Shown: piece by piece, positions 31,691 through 45,413 of the stretch | Layout of the letters: every line of letters begins with the position of its first letter | Position numbering within the stretch: the stretch's first letter is position 1 | Assembly: GCA_037893225.1 (NCBI GenBank) | Contig: JAZGUH010000280.1 | Location: forward strand, 1,426,001-1,490,000 | Direction of reading: 5' to 3' | Length of the DNA: 64,000 nucleotides | Source of the DNA: Hippasteria phrygiana | Lineage: Eukaryota > Echinodermata > Asteroidea > Valvatida > Goniasteridae | Position numbers and translations under genes: made by a program | The notes under the pieces: generated by a model | The model's input: only the letters and a program-made list of their open reading frames with translations | The model's database searches: none | Told to the model about the DNA's origin: nothing

Positions 31691-32980
31691 GGTGACACAT
31701 TTACTCACCTTATACAATGTTAAAACGTTTCTGTTTACTGGATACATGTAGCTGAATTGCTTTTTCAGGAGTTTTGAAAAATGCATTCACTTCGAACTCA
31801 AATCCCCGAATTAAAGGAAACAAGCGCAGGGGACGTAATTTACTAATTGACTGTCGAAATTCTGGGAAAGCATTGTTCTTTTTTTTTAATTATTGAACAT
31901 GATAATTATCCAGATGTTCCTTAGATGTTAGACCAATCAAGCGAAGCCAGCCTGTTAGGCCCTAATCCATTTCACCCATTCATTTGGTGATTGATGGCTT
32001 CTCTGTAAGTATCGTCCTAAATTATAAATATTCGCAAGAATGACAGTTGCTTAGTGTGTTGCTCGTCTACTGAAGGAATCGCAATTGCTGTCTGAGATGT
32101 GTAAGTAGGCCTAGTAAATGCGATATATTTTTTTTTTCGCAAATCGGAGCAATTGTTTCAGATTACAGAGAACGGTTTGTGATTATTATTAGATGTTTGC
32201 ATTAAGATTTAACTTTAGATTGTGTACATCACAATCTTTTGAAAGTTATAAACACCAATGACGATACATTTTCTCGACTGATTTTGTTAAAACTCATTTT
32301 GGGCAGTGCATTATGTTGAAAGTTACGTTTTTGACTGATCACGTTCATTTTTAATTGTCGTTATTTGTCAGTCAATTTTTGGGGGGGGGGGGGGGGTGGG
32401 TTGTCGTGGTTTTGCATAAGTGTCTTTTTGATAACTAAATTAGAAATAATTTATTTCCAGCCATTTTATTCTGAAAAGTAGCCAATGATTGTTATCATAT
32501 TATTTAAAAAGGAAAAAAATAAAAATAAGCAGTTAAAACGCACAGTTTGTCTCTAATTGTAGGCCGCGCCTATGCACAAGATGAATTGATGGTGAAAAAC
32601 AACCACAACACAGACCGGCTTTAAACATCCTCGTTTTTTACAATAATTATTGCGTTCGTGCGATATTATGTTCCATCCTCGCACGAAAATACCCCTCCCA
32701 TCACACTACTGGCTTTATTTAATAATGGCTCTTGCACCGAACATCATGAGACGGGGAGGAAGGCTGAAATCCCAGGGAACGACCGTGGCTCTCCATGGAT
32801 GTACACGGGGCGCAATATGTCACCCTCACGCCGTGCCAGGGTGGTACATTTGCACAAATTGGTACAGCATTTCCCGCGCGGAGGTCCCCGATTCAATTTA
32901 GTCTAATGGAACCTTCGCGGGTTCGGTATATCTGCGCGCTATAATCCTATTACCGAAATGGCAAAGTTCTGCCTTGAGAA
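31691..32980. other. Intergenic; GC-richer patch near 32,650-32,950
   Basis: G run at 32,381-32,396, preceded by ACGTTCATTTTTAATTGTCG, a fragment of the foldback family at 51,829. The patch at 32,650-32,950 is less AT rich, with overlapping open frames but no domain. Confidence 0.4.
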
Positions 32981-33115
32981 TACAGCGCGTTTGTACTGGC
33001 TTCCCTTGCTGCAAAACTGATCTCATGGCCTGATGACCAGGGGTAATAAATGTGAAGCACTTTGAGACAAAGGAAGCTCTATATTAGCACTGCTTTTATT
33101 AAGAAAATAATCAAA
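32981..33115 (+). mobile_element. SINE/LINE 3'-tail remnant
   Basis: GTGAAGCACTTTGAGACAAA...GCTCTATATTAGCACT is the kind of 3' end shared by many metazoan L2-type LINEs and the SINEs they mobilise. The 5' part is not recognisable. Confidence 0.45.
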
Positions 33116-33168
33116 CAACATCGTTTTATTTTGATTCAATACTTACAATATCTAGAAGTAATAATATG

Positions 33169-34200
33169 AACGATACTCATAGATTTAAAACTGTCTTCAC
33201 ACGGAAGACATTAAAAAAAATTGTGCACTGTATATACGGGTTACTTCATGTACGTACAGATATTTCACTAAATTATTCATACCCATGCCAAATTCAGGGT
33301 ATTGTGAATCATTTTATTTAATATTTCTACTTTTATGCTAATGATGTGAAACCAAAATATATGTAGATTTGTACATGCCAACTAAAAGTCATTAAGTAAA
33401 GCCTAAGTTCCGCCAATCCAGCTTTTATGTATAAGAGAAAAGCAAACTACCAGATTTTTCAAAGGGTATGAATAATTTTGGGCATAACTGTACATATCAT
33501 AATAATGATAGTTATATCATATCATACATTGAGTTATATTATAACTAAATGTATGATATAGCATTGATAGAGCTGACAGCACAGTTGCAGGCAGTGTCTA
33601 TACTTTTATTGTGATTCAACTGAATATGAAATGAAATAACAAACCTGTGAAATTTGAGCACAATCCGTCATCCAAGTCACAAGAACCGTTTTAACTGATT
33701 TTGAGGACCATCATAAATACTTATTTATTTTTTTAAATGGAAATAAGCCACGGCGATTTATAGGTCTGCAGATAAAATATTCTCGAAGATGACAGCATTT
33801 CAGATCGAAATATTTATGTAGATAAAAAGTTGGTCAAAATGGGTTGATATTTTGCCCAATGTTGGGCAACATATCAACCTGTCAGATGGAAACTAGTCAC
33901 TTTTTATCATTACTGAAGCTAAATGTATAATCATAAGGTCATTTTAAACAATCACATGCCCGCCTTCTATACCCAATTTCATACGAAAACCCCTCATTAT
34001 TACTCAAATCCTCGGAAAGATATTAATGACAGTACCGTAATGACATGAACGATACTCATAAATTTAAAAACTGTTTTACAGAAGAAAAAAATCCGAACTC
34101 CAAAAATGTGTACACGTTGTATATAATTGTACATGTAATATACAACGCTGTACGTGAAATAACCCGTATATTATTCGGATTATCTCATGTAGTTCTGCTT
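33169..34200. repeat. AT-rich direct repeats and hairpins
   Basis: GAACGATACTCATA(G/A)ATTTAAAA starts near 33,169 and again near 34,048, followed in both by CTGTATATACGG- or CCCGTATATTA-type sequence. In between lie a perfect 12-bp inverted repeat (33,519-33,530 / 33,548-33,559) and a hairpin at 33,843-33,880 (GGTTGATAT...ATATCAACC with a TGCCCAA/TTGGGCA stem). Confidence 0.5.
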
Positions 34201-36198
34201 AACATGCCATAAAGTGTCGCGTGCTTTGTAATTCATCAGACTGCTAATGAAATATTCACGGCGTTAATGATTCATTGTGCCATTCAGGGTTGACTTTATT
34301 TTCCCATTTACTTTGAGGAATAAGCCCGCCAATAGATGCATGAATTATTCATTTAATAAAAAATACATACCAGCAAGATAAGGATAACATGTGGCTGTAT
34401 AGTGAGAAGCAATGTTTGGTGTTCAGTATATATTGCACACTACAAGTGTGGTGTTAAATTGACACCGCAGTTTGGCAGAGCAGAAACAAAAAGAACTTTT
34501 ACTTATTTACTGAAAAGTGCTTTGATGCAGTTTAAAATAAACGTAATTTTGAAAATTGTGCATATAGGCCTATGTGATTAAGTATTTCTGCTCAAACGAA
34601 CAGAACGAACATATTGAACAGAAAATGATTTTAAAGTGCCCTTATGTCTTTACAAAATTGAAGGCATTTATTTTTTGGTAATTTTGAAAATTGTGCATAA
34701 TATCACTAAGGGCTTCTGCTGCTGTGGGGTATTTATCATTTATCATTGTTTTGCAAGAAAATGTTGAAAAGACAGAAAAAAATTTACATCGGCATCAACG
34801 AACTCAAATATAATGGGACATCTGGCCGATTTATCACAGCTGAAATCTACAGCCTATAATCTACATGTTCAAATTATATCTTGTCTAAAAAATTCAGCAG
34901 AAAAGATATCATTATATCTTGTGAAATTGCTATCTGGAAACTGTCGCGGTGCATTCAATTCAACCCATTTGTTTCTTTTGATGGTGTTTTGTTTACATGT
35001 GCATCACAAACGTACCTGCATATTCTTCTTCATATATAGAAAGATGCAGGTACATTGTATAGGCCGCTGTTGTGAGTTTTTACAAGGATCTGGACACTTA
35101 TCGAAAACGAATCGAAAAAAATTCAGTTAAACAATATTTGGATCAGTAATGCTTTGCACACGCGTGGTGGAAACAGGCAATAAGGAAAACATCAAATTTG
35201 ATGTCAGTTGAGTCCAAGTCATCTGCGTTATTGATGAACGGAATTATTCAACCGCTCGACATGTTAACTTTGCGCGCTTTGGATATATATATACCCAAGT
35301 GTTACACATTTGTGCGCTGAACATATTCCCTGCCAATGACTTTGTTTATTTCGAGAGGGGGTGTCCGACACCGTCTGCTCAATTTTGAGTTTATGATTGT
35401 GTTTATGAATCCACGTGGTAAAATTAAAATAATCTAGGCATGACAAAATCATGTACAATGCAAGTACAACAATATTAAAGACGAATGCAGCGAAATGTAG
35501 TTTCAAAGGCAAAACGTCTTTTCTTTTCTGAAAATTTGCACAGACACTGTTCATAACTATACAGAAACTCATGCAACATGCAAAACGAAATTGTAATTAA
35601 CTTGGAAGGTTTTTATTTATTTATTTTCAAAGGAAAACGCACAGAATGAAGTGTCTCTTATTAGCTCGGGGAAACAAGATTGATTTAATGGCATTTTAAA
35701 CATTGTACGTGTAATTTGAGTTAGTTCATTCCCAAACCGAACTTAAACACCAAACATCGCATACACCAATCTCAAATTATGAAACCGTCCTGTAAAGCAG
35801 GTTACATCATAATTAGCCTCCAGAATATTTTATCCGCTTGTTTAGAAAACAACACAACATGACAATGCACTTGTTTCAGCCGAAATGCACTTGTCCACCT
35901 TCAGTAAAACACGCAAAAAGAAAACAAATGCCAAAAGCAGAAATGTGCAGGGTCGATAATGTCGCATGACATCGTAGATTTTTCAGGGATTCTTGGGGAG
36001 AAATACCCAAAAAACAAATCAACATGGCTAAATTGCACATCAGAAATTCAGAATGCGCCGATCTAGCCGGACCGTTGCATGTAGCCATGACAACGGACTA
36101 CCTTCATTAAAACCAAACCCTGTATAGACAAGCAACGGCGTGACTTGTGTACGGAATTTCATGTTGACTTCGAAATTGTAGCACTTCTGGTGATGTTG
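34201..36198. other. Intergenic AT-rich sequence, no gene seen
   Basis: A fragment near 34,440-34,480 (GTGTGGTGTTAAATTGACAC) resembles the CACTGCAAAAA foldback MITE. Otherwise featureless. Confidence 0.4.
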
Positions 36199-36224
36199 AT
36201 GGCGATGGCGATGGCGATGGCGAT
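36199..36224. repeat. GGCGAT hexanucleotide repeat
   Basis: Four perfect units. A GC-richer stretch without repeats follows to about 36,500. No gene was recognised. Confidence 0.7.
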
Positions 36225-36974
36225 GATGACAGCAGGACATTTTGCACGACAGACGGCGGGTCTTATGATTCACTGGAACATGTTGTTCGCTCTTCTCCGT
36301 ATGGGACTAATTGCGAGTTTTACACGGGCGAGCGAAGTGAGGCGACATCGGTGCGGGCAAGGGGTCTCTTTCGCCAAGCCCTCTCACGGAAAAACCTGTC
36401 CACTAGTTTCGAGCTTGGGGTTGCGATCAGCGCGGCGGCTGTTGCGTGATTGGTTGGTACGGTGCAGCGGCGGAGATTTCTCGTCAAGGTTGGGGGGACG
36501 GAGGAAAAAGCACACAACCAACAGTAATTGTTAAGCATTTTGTACTCGATGTCTCTTGTGTATCCTGGGAAAATGATTAAAACGTGTGCTGATCTTTGTG
36601 CATTCTGGTGCATACTGGTGCATGTAAAAGCCAATGACCCATAAAATGTATTATGACAAGGTGGAAATTATTAGGGGGACACTGCCATAGCCGTCCCCTC
36701 TCCCCCAGAATATTGGGGGCGTGTCTCCCCGGGATCGCCGCCCATAGATTGGTGGATTGGTTGTTCGAGGTTAGCTGGTTGGTTGGTATTTGAACGGTTG
36801 ATTGTATTTCTGTAGACTCTTGGATGAACGGATGGACAGATGGGTGGTGTCCAAGCTTACTATAGTCCCCTTTCCCCACCCCGTGTCGCACTGGCCGGCT
36901 TGCTTGACTCTGTAACTCATGATGATTAGGTTGAATGGGTGTCCACACGTATCTTAAAAATACATGACTTGTAT

Positions 36975-37073
36975 CCTGCCCTGCCCTGCCCTGCCCTGCC
37001 CTGCCCTGCCCTGCCCTGCCCTGCCCTGCCCTGCCCTGCCCTGCCCTGCCCTGCCCTGCCCTGCCCTGCCCTG
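36975..37073. repeat. CCTGC pentanucleotide tandem repeat
   Basis: About 20 perfect copies in 99 bp. Open frames through it read as repeats on either strand and are not genes. Flanks show no related sequence. Confidence 0.95.
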
Positions 37074-39029
37074 TCTTTAAAATAAAACAAATATTTGTGC
37101 AATGGCTATTAAAATTCTCTTTTAACAGCATGCAAAATTAATAATTAGAAAGTGATATTTTTTTGTAAGTGCAGATGAATGTGATTTGGGGCTTTCCATG
37201 GTGGAGAGTACGGATTTGTTTCGGATACTTTATTCATAACTAACTCGACAAGGGAAGTGTAGATAAAACAGCCGTCGCTGTCCACCCCATCTGGCCACCC
37301 TCAAACGATACAAGACTAGCAATGATACATCACATTTCAGTATCTTCGTCCGTCCGCTCTCCTCTCCTCGATCGTCTCCTCTCTCGGGACTTTTCCCCTG
37401 CCTCCTAGTCACGATGGCAAGCAAGGGGTTTATTTTTCTTGCATATCAAGACAATCTCCCCTCCCGTGATCCCCATATGGGCTCGTCTCTATAATGAGAA
37501 GTAACGTTCCATATGGCCTGCTGTTTGTCTCGACCTCTCCATCCAATCTACCTCTCTCTCTAAACCTACCTCGAGCTTTAAGCTGCTCTGCTGTAAAACT
37601 TTACTTATGCATGATGTCACTATAGTGATGCGGAGTGGGATTTTTTCAAGGATTCTGAGTGACTTGAACACGACATTTGCCTCCGAAGGCTCTAGCAATG
37701 CATTGATTATTGAATTGTGGAAATTATTTATAAAAGCAATCTAAATGCAGACATTTTTCTTGGGGAAAAAGGTCAGCGATATGCATATATATTGACGTCG
37801 ATCCCTAAAGCACTTCTGTATTGCACGTCGGTTATCTATTTTCTTAAATGACCGTAGGAATCCACGCAGTGGTCGTGTGCATTTTAGTCTTTTCAGGATT
37901 AAAGCGTTCATTTTTAACCGTCGTTTTTTCACTCGTCAATGTCTATTCAGTTATGGTTTGGCATGCATATCTTATTTGGGGCCAAATGGGGGTTATATTG
38001 CAATTAATCGATTTTAAGCCTAGTTGTTCTTTGTTTAACTGATAATCTTTGAAAAATAAAGGCAAACATTAAAATTGGCAGGTTAAAAACGAACAGGTTA
38101 GTAATAATATTTTCTAAGTACGGTGCATTGTTTCTAATAAATATAACTATGATTGTTAATGGATTTAATTAATAGGAAAGATTTGATTTTTGTATATCAT
38201 AATTATTGTCGAATATTGTTCTTTAGTTGCTACAAATTTGATGCACGAATATTGTAGTCGGAATAGCAGAAAATTTGCACATCATGTTATGCGAAATTAA
38301 ATATGCGATTAATAAATTATAACCCCAAAATTCTGCTCTTATCTTGTGTTTAGGGGGAATAAACCTTTCAAAACAAACTGCTTGTCTTTGAGAAAGTTTG
38401 ACTACTGGTCGATTTTGCCTGGTACTCATTTCATCAAACAAACCACAGTAGAGTTCGTATTCAGCTACTTCCACAATACAAACATCGTGCAAAAAGCAGA
38501 GGCGTAAATGGAGTCAACATCTTTGGACCCAAGATGGCCGCTCCTTATAGTGGAGCGTGCGGCTATTGTTTACCAATTCCATGGGAATCAGCCATGTTTT
38601 GTCCAACGTTATAGGACCCCTCATTTGCGGCTCCGGCATTAATGAAATTGGGTCGCCACCCGTTTAAAATCAAGTCCCAAAACAACATGGTAGTAAAAAA
38701 AAATACCAGACAAAATAAGTATTACTATTTTCATTATTCAATTTACATAACGTGCATAATGGCGATTAGGCGATTCCAGACTGTGATCCAATGCGATTTG
38801 TACTTGATGTAGGAATTCTGTTCATGAAACGGCCGTCGGGAACAAAGGTTGAAAACATGGAAGCGCACGACGATAGTCTCGTCCTATCAATCACGCACGG
38901 GCCAAGCACCTTGAAATAAATATATCGCACCTCGGTCAATCAAATATACATGACTTGGCAGGCAGTTTTTCCCAACGTCTCCGTTAAGGATACTTCTGAA
39001 ATAATTGGCCTGGATTCCGTAGGTTAGGT

Positions 39030-39062
<33 letters not shown>

Positions 39063-39224
39063 CGCCTTGGTCTCCCCGACGACTGTTGTTGTCCCGCTTT
39101 CACCCCAAGGAGGGCATAGTTAGCCTAACTCATTCAGCCCAACAGAGCTGTGATCACCACGGTTTTCTCATTAGTATTTTAAGATGTTATCGTGTAACTG
39201 TCTAAAGTTGTAAAAACAGAGACC
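37074..39224. other. Intergenic; foldback-family fragment near 37,905-38,080
   Basis: GTTCATTTTTAACCGTCGTT...GGCATGCATATCTTATTTGG matches the family at 51,829-52,045 and 48,440. A 29-base G run lies at 39,032-39,060. No gene recognised. Confidence 0.45.
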
Positions 39225-39632
39225 TTAAAGGTAATATACAACATTTGCAAACATCAACAAACTAAACTACTGAATCATTATGAAATACCTTACTTGACTG
39301 TAAGTAAATAACGGTGAATGGCACCTGGTGATGCTGTCATTTCCAAGAAAAGTCATTATTTTCTATTCTTTTCCAGCCGGCCGGCCATCATTGGAAATGT
39401 AGTCTAGCTCCCCGACCTGATAAGTCACTGACGTCTATAAATGGCTCTGTTTTGTCTGAAACTGTCAGGGAACCAGACTACAACTTACAAGAACAGCATC
39501 TTTTTCTGTTTTCCCAGCATCTATACACGCATATCTTTAAACAGGTCAGTGTTATTTTCTATAAAATACTAACCCCAAATCCATTCATTTCTGAAAGTTG
39601 CAGCAAAAGAAAATAATGTATACTACCGTAAA
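39225..39632 (+). mobile_element. Kolobok-like TTAA MITE (34-bp palindrome family), diverged
   Basis: Starts TTAA-AGGTAATATACAACATTTGC. The palindrome has decayed to CCAGCCGGCCGGCCATCATTGG. The right end TATACTACCGTAA is degraded. Confidence 0.75.
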
Positions 39633-39959
39633 CAACTCACACAGAGCACCGAAATCATGATATAATACAAACGGAGGCCTCTTGAGGGCTCTTGTGTAGA
39701 GGGTGCGTGGTCACGAGACAGCCCCTTAAAGTCTGGTACAAATACCGAAAAGCATGCTGCATGGGAACAATAGGCCTCAGCATCGAAAATGCTTGCTTAG
39801 CAAACTTAACAGGTTACCTTGAGCCAAAATGCCGCGCGTTATGTGATGCTTGTAACTGGTCTCCGGCTGACTGCTTAGCGCGTACGATTGGCCACGGCAA
39901 AGTGCTTGTCTCTAAATAAATACAGAACACAATCAGGTAGGCCCTATCTAACCTAAGTG

Positions 39960-40030
39960 TAATTTTTAAATGAAAACCCTTAGGTGGGAATCGAACCAGG
40001 GGCATGAGGTTGAGTACTGATGTACAGACG
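39960..40030 (-). mobile_element. tRNA-derived SINE fragment
   Basis: On the - strand GGTTCGATTCCC is a box B, preceded by CTCAACCTCATGCCCCT, a T-arm-like context. No box A at the right distance, so only a 3' half is present. Confidence 0.45.
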
Positions 40031-40439
40031 TACATGAATTTGGAAAGTCAGGATTTTCACACAACGAGGAGAGAGGTGGCTGTCTTTCGTAAGTTGAAGT
40101 GAACGTGTCGGCTTTGTGCAGCCGGAACAAGAGCTAAAACGGCCATGTTCGTAATTGGACCACGTGTGTAATTGGGCACATATGGTTGTCTCTCAGGAAA
40201 TGTCGGTCTCGACACAAATCGGATACATCTTGGGTGATAGCGACTTGTTACGGGATGGTACGTATACACGGCCAGCTTTACACATAATTTCTATCACTAC
40301 TTAGGCCCTATTGGGAGGCCTGTAAAAGAAACACCGGTCAAAAATGTCCTCGAAATCAGTTACAGGATGTCTACAGATTTTGTTTGCATACGTCAATTGA
40401 AATTTACACGGAAGTCTCCAAGAATGTGTATATTATATT

Positions 40440-40560
40440 AAATTGTGGCAAAGTGTCTTGCTCAAGGACACAAGCACCATGACCCCGATGAACTCGAACT
40501 TGGTAGTGTCACCAAGATGTTGAGTCCGATACAAAGCACTCCAACAATATTGTAGATTAA
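40440..40560 (-). mobile_element. SINE-like fragment (AAGTGTCTTGCTCAAGGACA)
   Basis: Reverse complement reads GTGTCCTTGAGCAAGACACTT, the same motif as GTGTCCTTAAGCAAGACACT in the element at 57,690. A tRNA-like head is degraded. Confidence 0.5.
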
Positions 40561-43500
40561 GAATTCAAGATGCATAGGGGAGTGCATTAATATGTTATAG
40601 CAGCGACATTACTCAAATGCAGCAAGTGGAACCGGGGTCGCAGAAACTGACATGGTGGCGGGGGGGGGGGGGGGGGTGGGGGTATGGCCGACTTTTTCTG
40701 CCGGAAAAAAAAATCTTTTTTTTTTTTTACTGGATCACAATTTTGGGGTTGGTTAATTTAAGTTTGTTAACATGAAACAGCCGTCGGGCACATGACCCGC
40801 GACACTCCTCTTTAATGAATCAACGGCGATACGTAAAGAGTGCAAATGACTCTTCGCCGTTGCACTATCACAATAAACAAACCCTCGAGGGAAAAAAGAA
40901 AGAGCGAGAGACACACAGAGAATTGTTGACAATTTTCCTTGCCATATTTTTGTTAGGACTCCTTCGCGGAGAGTTTTCTTAAAATAATACAATAATAAAT
41001 GCAACATTTCATCACGTGCGTCCACAGTGCAACGGGAGATGCATAGCGTCAACGCGTCTGCATTTACTGATCCAATTTCGAGTAGAAAAATAAATCCTGG
41101 ATACTGACTGGAGTTATTTTTGGCCAAGAATCTGATAACATCAGATGCTAGCGTCTTGGACTCGAGGGAAAAAAATGACGGGTAGGGGTGCACTTTAATA
41201 AAGAGGTTGAAGAATCAGGCATGAGTGGATTGGGAGGAGCATACGCCCCGCCCACTTTTTTTGAAACCTCAGTTGTAGATCCGGGAACCCGAGGGTAAAA
41301 TGAGACGGGGAAACATGTCCCAATCTCGTTCTCTTTATGTTAATCGAACATCTCAATCAATAGGCCCCGCAGTGACCGGATACTACGAAACGAGTCTCAA
41401 GGATTTGTTTCGCTTATTACATTTTCGTATGCATGGGGAGAACGTTCTCAGATCTTCGTTTTGATAAATCACTAAATATGACATCCGGAAGAATATGGAC
41501 ATTATGTGGGTAAAATTGTTGAAAGTTCCCTGCTGATTTCAATCGTGAAAGATTTGTTTCGAGGCCCGTAAAGTCAAAAACAGCTCGTGCGACTTGTGAC
41601 TCATTTTGTTGAGTTAGGTCACATTCCGAATTGATTATTTACGTTCGAATTTTGAGACGCGAGTCCCGGAATTATTTGGCGGTTAAATGCCCCTTTCCCT
41701 CTCTTTATCGACTACTGGATAGGGGACTGACACGCCCATTAAGAAGGAAGGTCCCTCTAGCCACTTTCAGTTTCAAATGCACCCGCCTCTCCAGTTTTCC
41801 AAGCCCCCTAATTGGACAGCTATATAGAGGGTCGGCAATGTATGCCTCCTTATTTTTTCCTCTTTTTCCTATTTTGATTACAAGATACAAATAATAATAA
41901 TAATAATAATAATTAGAAACTTATATAGCGCTTTACATTAATAAAAAATCACAAAGCGCTTTACACAATTTATTATTTTATTTTCCATATACATGTATTA
42001 ACTAATTTTTTAAAAGTAATGTTATTTAAAACAGTTAAAATCTATAAACCAAATAAGATTATGAAATGAATGTTACGAATTAAAATACCGACATACTACA
42101 TCCAAAATTACACATTAAGAAACGCATCAAAAAGTACAATTATATTGAACTTAACCAACACCAGTAAAAATATACAGACATGTAAAAAGCACAAAACCTG
42201 ACAAACGGAAAAGACAGACAAACAACTCATCCAACAGCCAAAACAAACAGACAAACAAGCCACAGTACCAGCCCGACACACCGACAGACAGACCGACCGC
42301 CCGGCAGCTCAGACAGACAGAGACAGTTCGACAAAACAAACAATTAAATACAAAAATACTAAAATCACTATAAACTATAAACAGAAATCACTATAAACAT
42401 GATATTTTTCCTAAAAATGTGTTTCATTGATATAATTCTACAATTTGAATGTTTAAGCAGGGAAAACAACAGCAACATTACTTAAATAGAACGGAGATGC
42501 CTGTAAGTTTTCAAGTTCACACATTTCGACAGATATCGACTAAATGTCGACAAATCGCGATTGCATGTTGTTTACACCCTGTCAAAAGGGCATATAGAGG
42601 ATGCTATCTTTAAAACAGAAATTAATTTTACATCAATTTTATAAGCTGAAATGAATATGTGTGTAGCTAGCTACTAAGCACTTGAAAGCTCTCCATTGTG
42701 CCTCTGTAACACAATGCCGACGGCTGTTTATATTTTATATCAAAGGAATACGTAATGAATATCATCAACCAAAAGTGACATGAAACTACACACATAAAAC
42801 ATGCAAATGACTATCGACCGTTCATTTCTAAGATCCACTCCATCCACCAAACAACAGCAGCAGCATCAACGAATGTCAATTCTCATCAACCGGTAATTTT
42901 ATGACCAGTTTGTTGATTCCCAAGTGACGCCACTGACTACACCCGGCGCTTGGCACCTAGGAGTCAAGCGTCGATTTGCTGGCGACCAAGCGCATCATCT
43001 TCTCCGTCAACAACCTCATGTTTGTCTCAATACTCCTCATCCCTATCATCCCCAGCTTCATCATCCCCCCATCATCATCGTCATCATCATCGTCATCATC
43101 ATCCCAACCGCCTCTGATCGTAATCCTTTAACCTAGAGTGGCTTTCAGCGTTGTATTGGGTGATTTCAATTAACAAAATCGTCATCATCATCACCAATAA
43201 CCACAGCCAAAAAAGCAAAAACAAATGAATACATTTATTGTACAACCATATGTAAGACTCGTCGAAATGCATCATCGTCATAGTCGAAATGCATCGTCGT
43301 CGTCGTCATTGTCGTCGTCGTCGTCATCGTCGTCGTCGTCGTTGTCATCGTCGTCGTCGTCGTCGTTGTTGTTGTCGTCACAACGGTATAGCGTATGGAC
43401 GTGTAACTACCCCCACGCCGAGGCTTGTCCCCCGGGTACCCTATATACTGGGGATTGCAGTTATGTACAAAATGTTAAGCTCTTGTATTTTTTATACAGT

Positions 43501-45122
43501 ATTCTGATACTGAGTACATGTAATAGGGAAACTGTCATTACAACTGTATAGCGTATGGGGCTTATATGGACAATATTTGACGCTTGTCATATTATAAGTG
43601 TTCTTTTTCATTACATCAACATAAACATAGGCCTATTCTCCAGCTATTTTTGGCGCAGAGACATTTAGTGATTTCGCATTTATTAAAATCAGTTTGCATA
43701 TTTAGTATAGTAAACAAACAAAAATACAGCCATAACTTTTAAATTAAAGCAATGTGTAAACTTACTTCAATACCGTAAATTGATTTCTCGTGACTCGTCA
43801 TGATACCAAATTTTACACTATGCCATTGCTTTCCAAACCTTGGACACACATGGCTCTATCGACTGTATGATATGACACCCGAAACAGCGGTGTTTGTCCA
43901 CGTGACAAACAAATTTCTAGTTTCTGTGTGAACTCCAAAAATGATATCATTAAATTGCCTGCAATCACTTAGAAATGGTCTTTGGAGAATCAGCTTCAGT
44001 ATTAGCTCAACAAAACGCTGCTGGTCGTGCCTACGTCGTTAAGACGACGTTGGTGCGCATGCGCAATGCGAAGCTTGAAATATGACCAATGCGATAGTTC
44101 CGGGACACCCCCCCCCCCCCCCCCCCCCCCCCAAATCACTTTTTTCAGATACCGGTACTATTGCATTTTTGCCTCACCCCGATCCGAAACCGCGATTCGC
44201 CATATCAACCCTCTGGTATTTCAACAGCAACATAGTGATGATTCTCATGACGACGACGATGATGATGCTGATGACAACGGTAACACACCCCCCCCCCCCC
44301 CCCCCCCCCCCCCGATGCGAAGCTGCAGCATCATATCGCGTCCTCAGTCGTGACTGTCGAGCTCTTGCAAGAGCAGCATGGGGTCGCAGGAAATTAATTT
44401 GGCCCCGGAATATTCCAATCTGGGAGAAAAAATTATCCTCCTGAGTTAATTACATTCGGGTTCTTGACTAGAAACACTCGCGGCGACGCCATTGTTGTCG
44501 TGTTCGTTGTGAGAAGGTTTGAGATTGAGGAGACACTCCAGTGAAGGATGGGGGGCGAAAGAGACAGAGAAAATCATGGAAGAGCTGTGAATGAAAAATG
44601 ATATTGATTTACAGTGAGAAACTCTGTTGGTTGAGTGTATAGTAATTGCAACTTCGTTTGGAAATTCATGTATTCTCTTTTCCTTTATTCCTTTCTTCTC
44701 AAAATTTCCTATGTGCAGATTTTCCTCTAGTTATTGGTGAAAGGGACTTGAAAAATGGAGGAAATTAATTGAAACCATGAACTGAAGAAAGACAATTTAA
44801 GGAAACTGAGATTGGCGAGGCACAAATGGTTGAATAGACGATTCAACACAAATGGAAGATGGTTGCACAGTCGAAGACAATTGAACATAGATAAAATTGA
44901 AGACTGAACGTAGACCACACGAAGAAATGGAGAAAAGAAAATTTTAAGGTGGTAAATTGAGACGATTGAAGATGAGAAAAATGTAGAGAAAGACAAGCCA
45001 AGGCGGCCGGCAATACATTATTGGCCAATTATAATTTGAACACCGACTGGCCGATGTATACCGCACTGGTGACGTGGTTAAGGCGAACTCCAACGGACTT
45101 GGAATCTCACAAGACGACTTCT
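40561..45122. other. Intergenic with simple repeats, no gene seen
   Basis: G run 40,660-40,676. AAT repeat and a TATATAGCGCTTTACA SINE-type tail at 41,891-41,965. Cryptic ACAG/AACA-rich sequence at 42,170-42,345. GTC/CAT trinucleotides at 43,065-43,105 and 43,262-43,380. C runs at 44,108-44,132 and 44,288-44,313. No exon recognised. Confidence 0.5.
43262..43380. repeat. GTC trinucleotide repeat
   Basis: CGTCGTCGT-type array with TTG and ATC interruptions. Frames read as polySer, polyArg or polyVal and are not genes. Confidence 0.85.
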
Positions 45123-45413
45123 TTAACCCCTTGCTTACGGATGACGCAAATATGCGCAAAAAAGACAGTGCCACCAGGCCGGATGACGCAATTGTCCGCC
45201 GTTTGTGCAGTTTCAATCCATTGTTGGATTAAACAGTGCCACCAGGCCGGATGACGCCATTGGCCGCTGTTTGTGCAGTTTCAATCCATTGTTGGATTAT
45301 TGTGTATAGGTTAAGCTTGACTGCACAAACACATTGTAGCGGTTCGCTTGGCTGCCAGAGCCGCCGCGGCACCCCGACGTCTCCCGTAAAATACCGTACT
45401 CAAGGGGTTTTAA
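45123..45413. mobile_element. piggyBac-like TTAA MITE with internal duplication
   Basis: TTAA at both ends (45,123-45,126 and 45,410-45,413). Termini CCCCTTGCTTACGG / CCGTACTCAAGGGG. A pyrimidine start after TTAA fits piggyBac. The interior contains a ~69-bp tandem duplication (45,164-45,233 and 45,234-45,301) sharing ACAGTGCCACCAGGCCGGAT and TTTCAATCCATTGTTGGATT. Confidence 0.75.
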
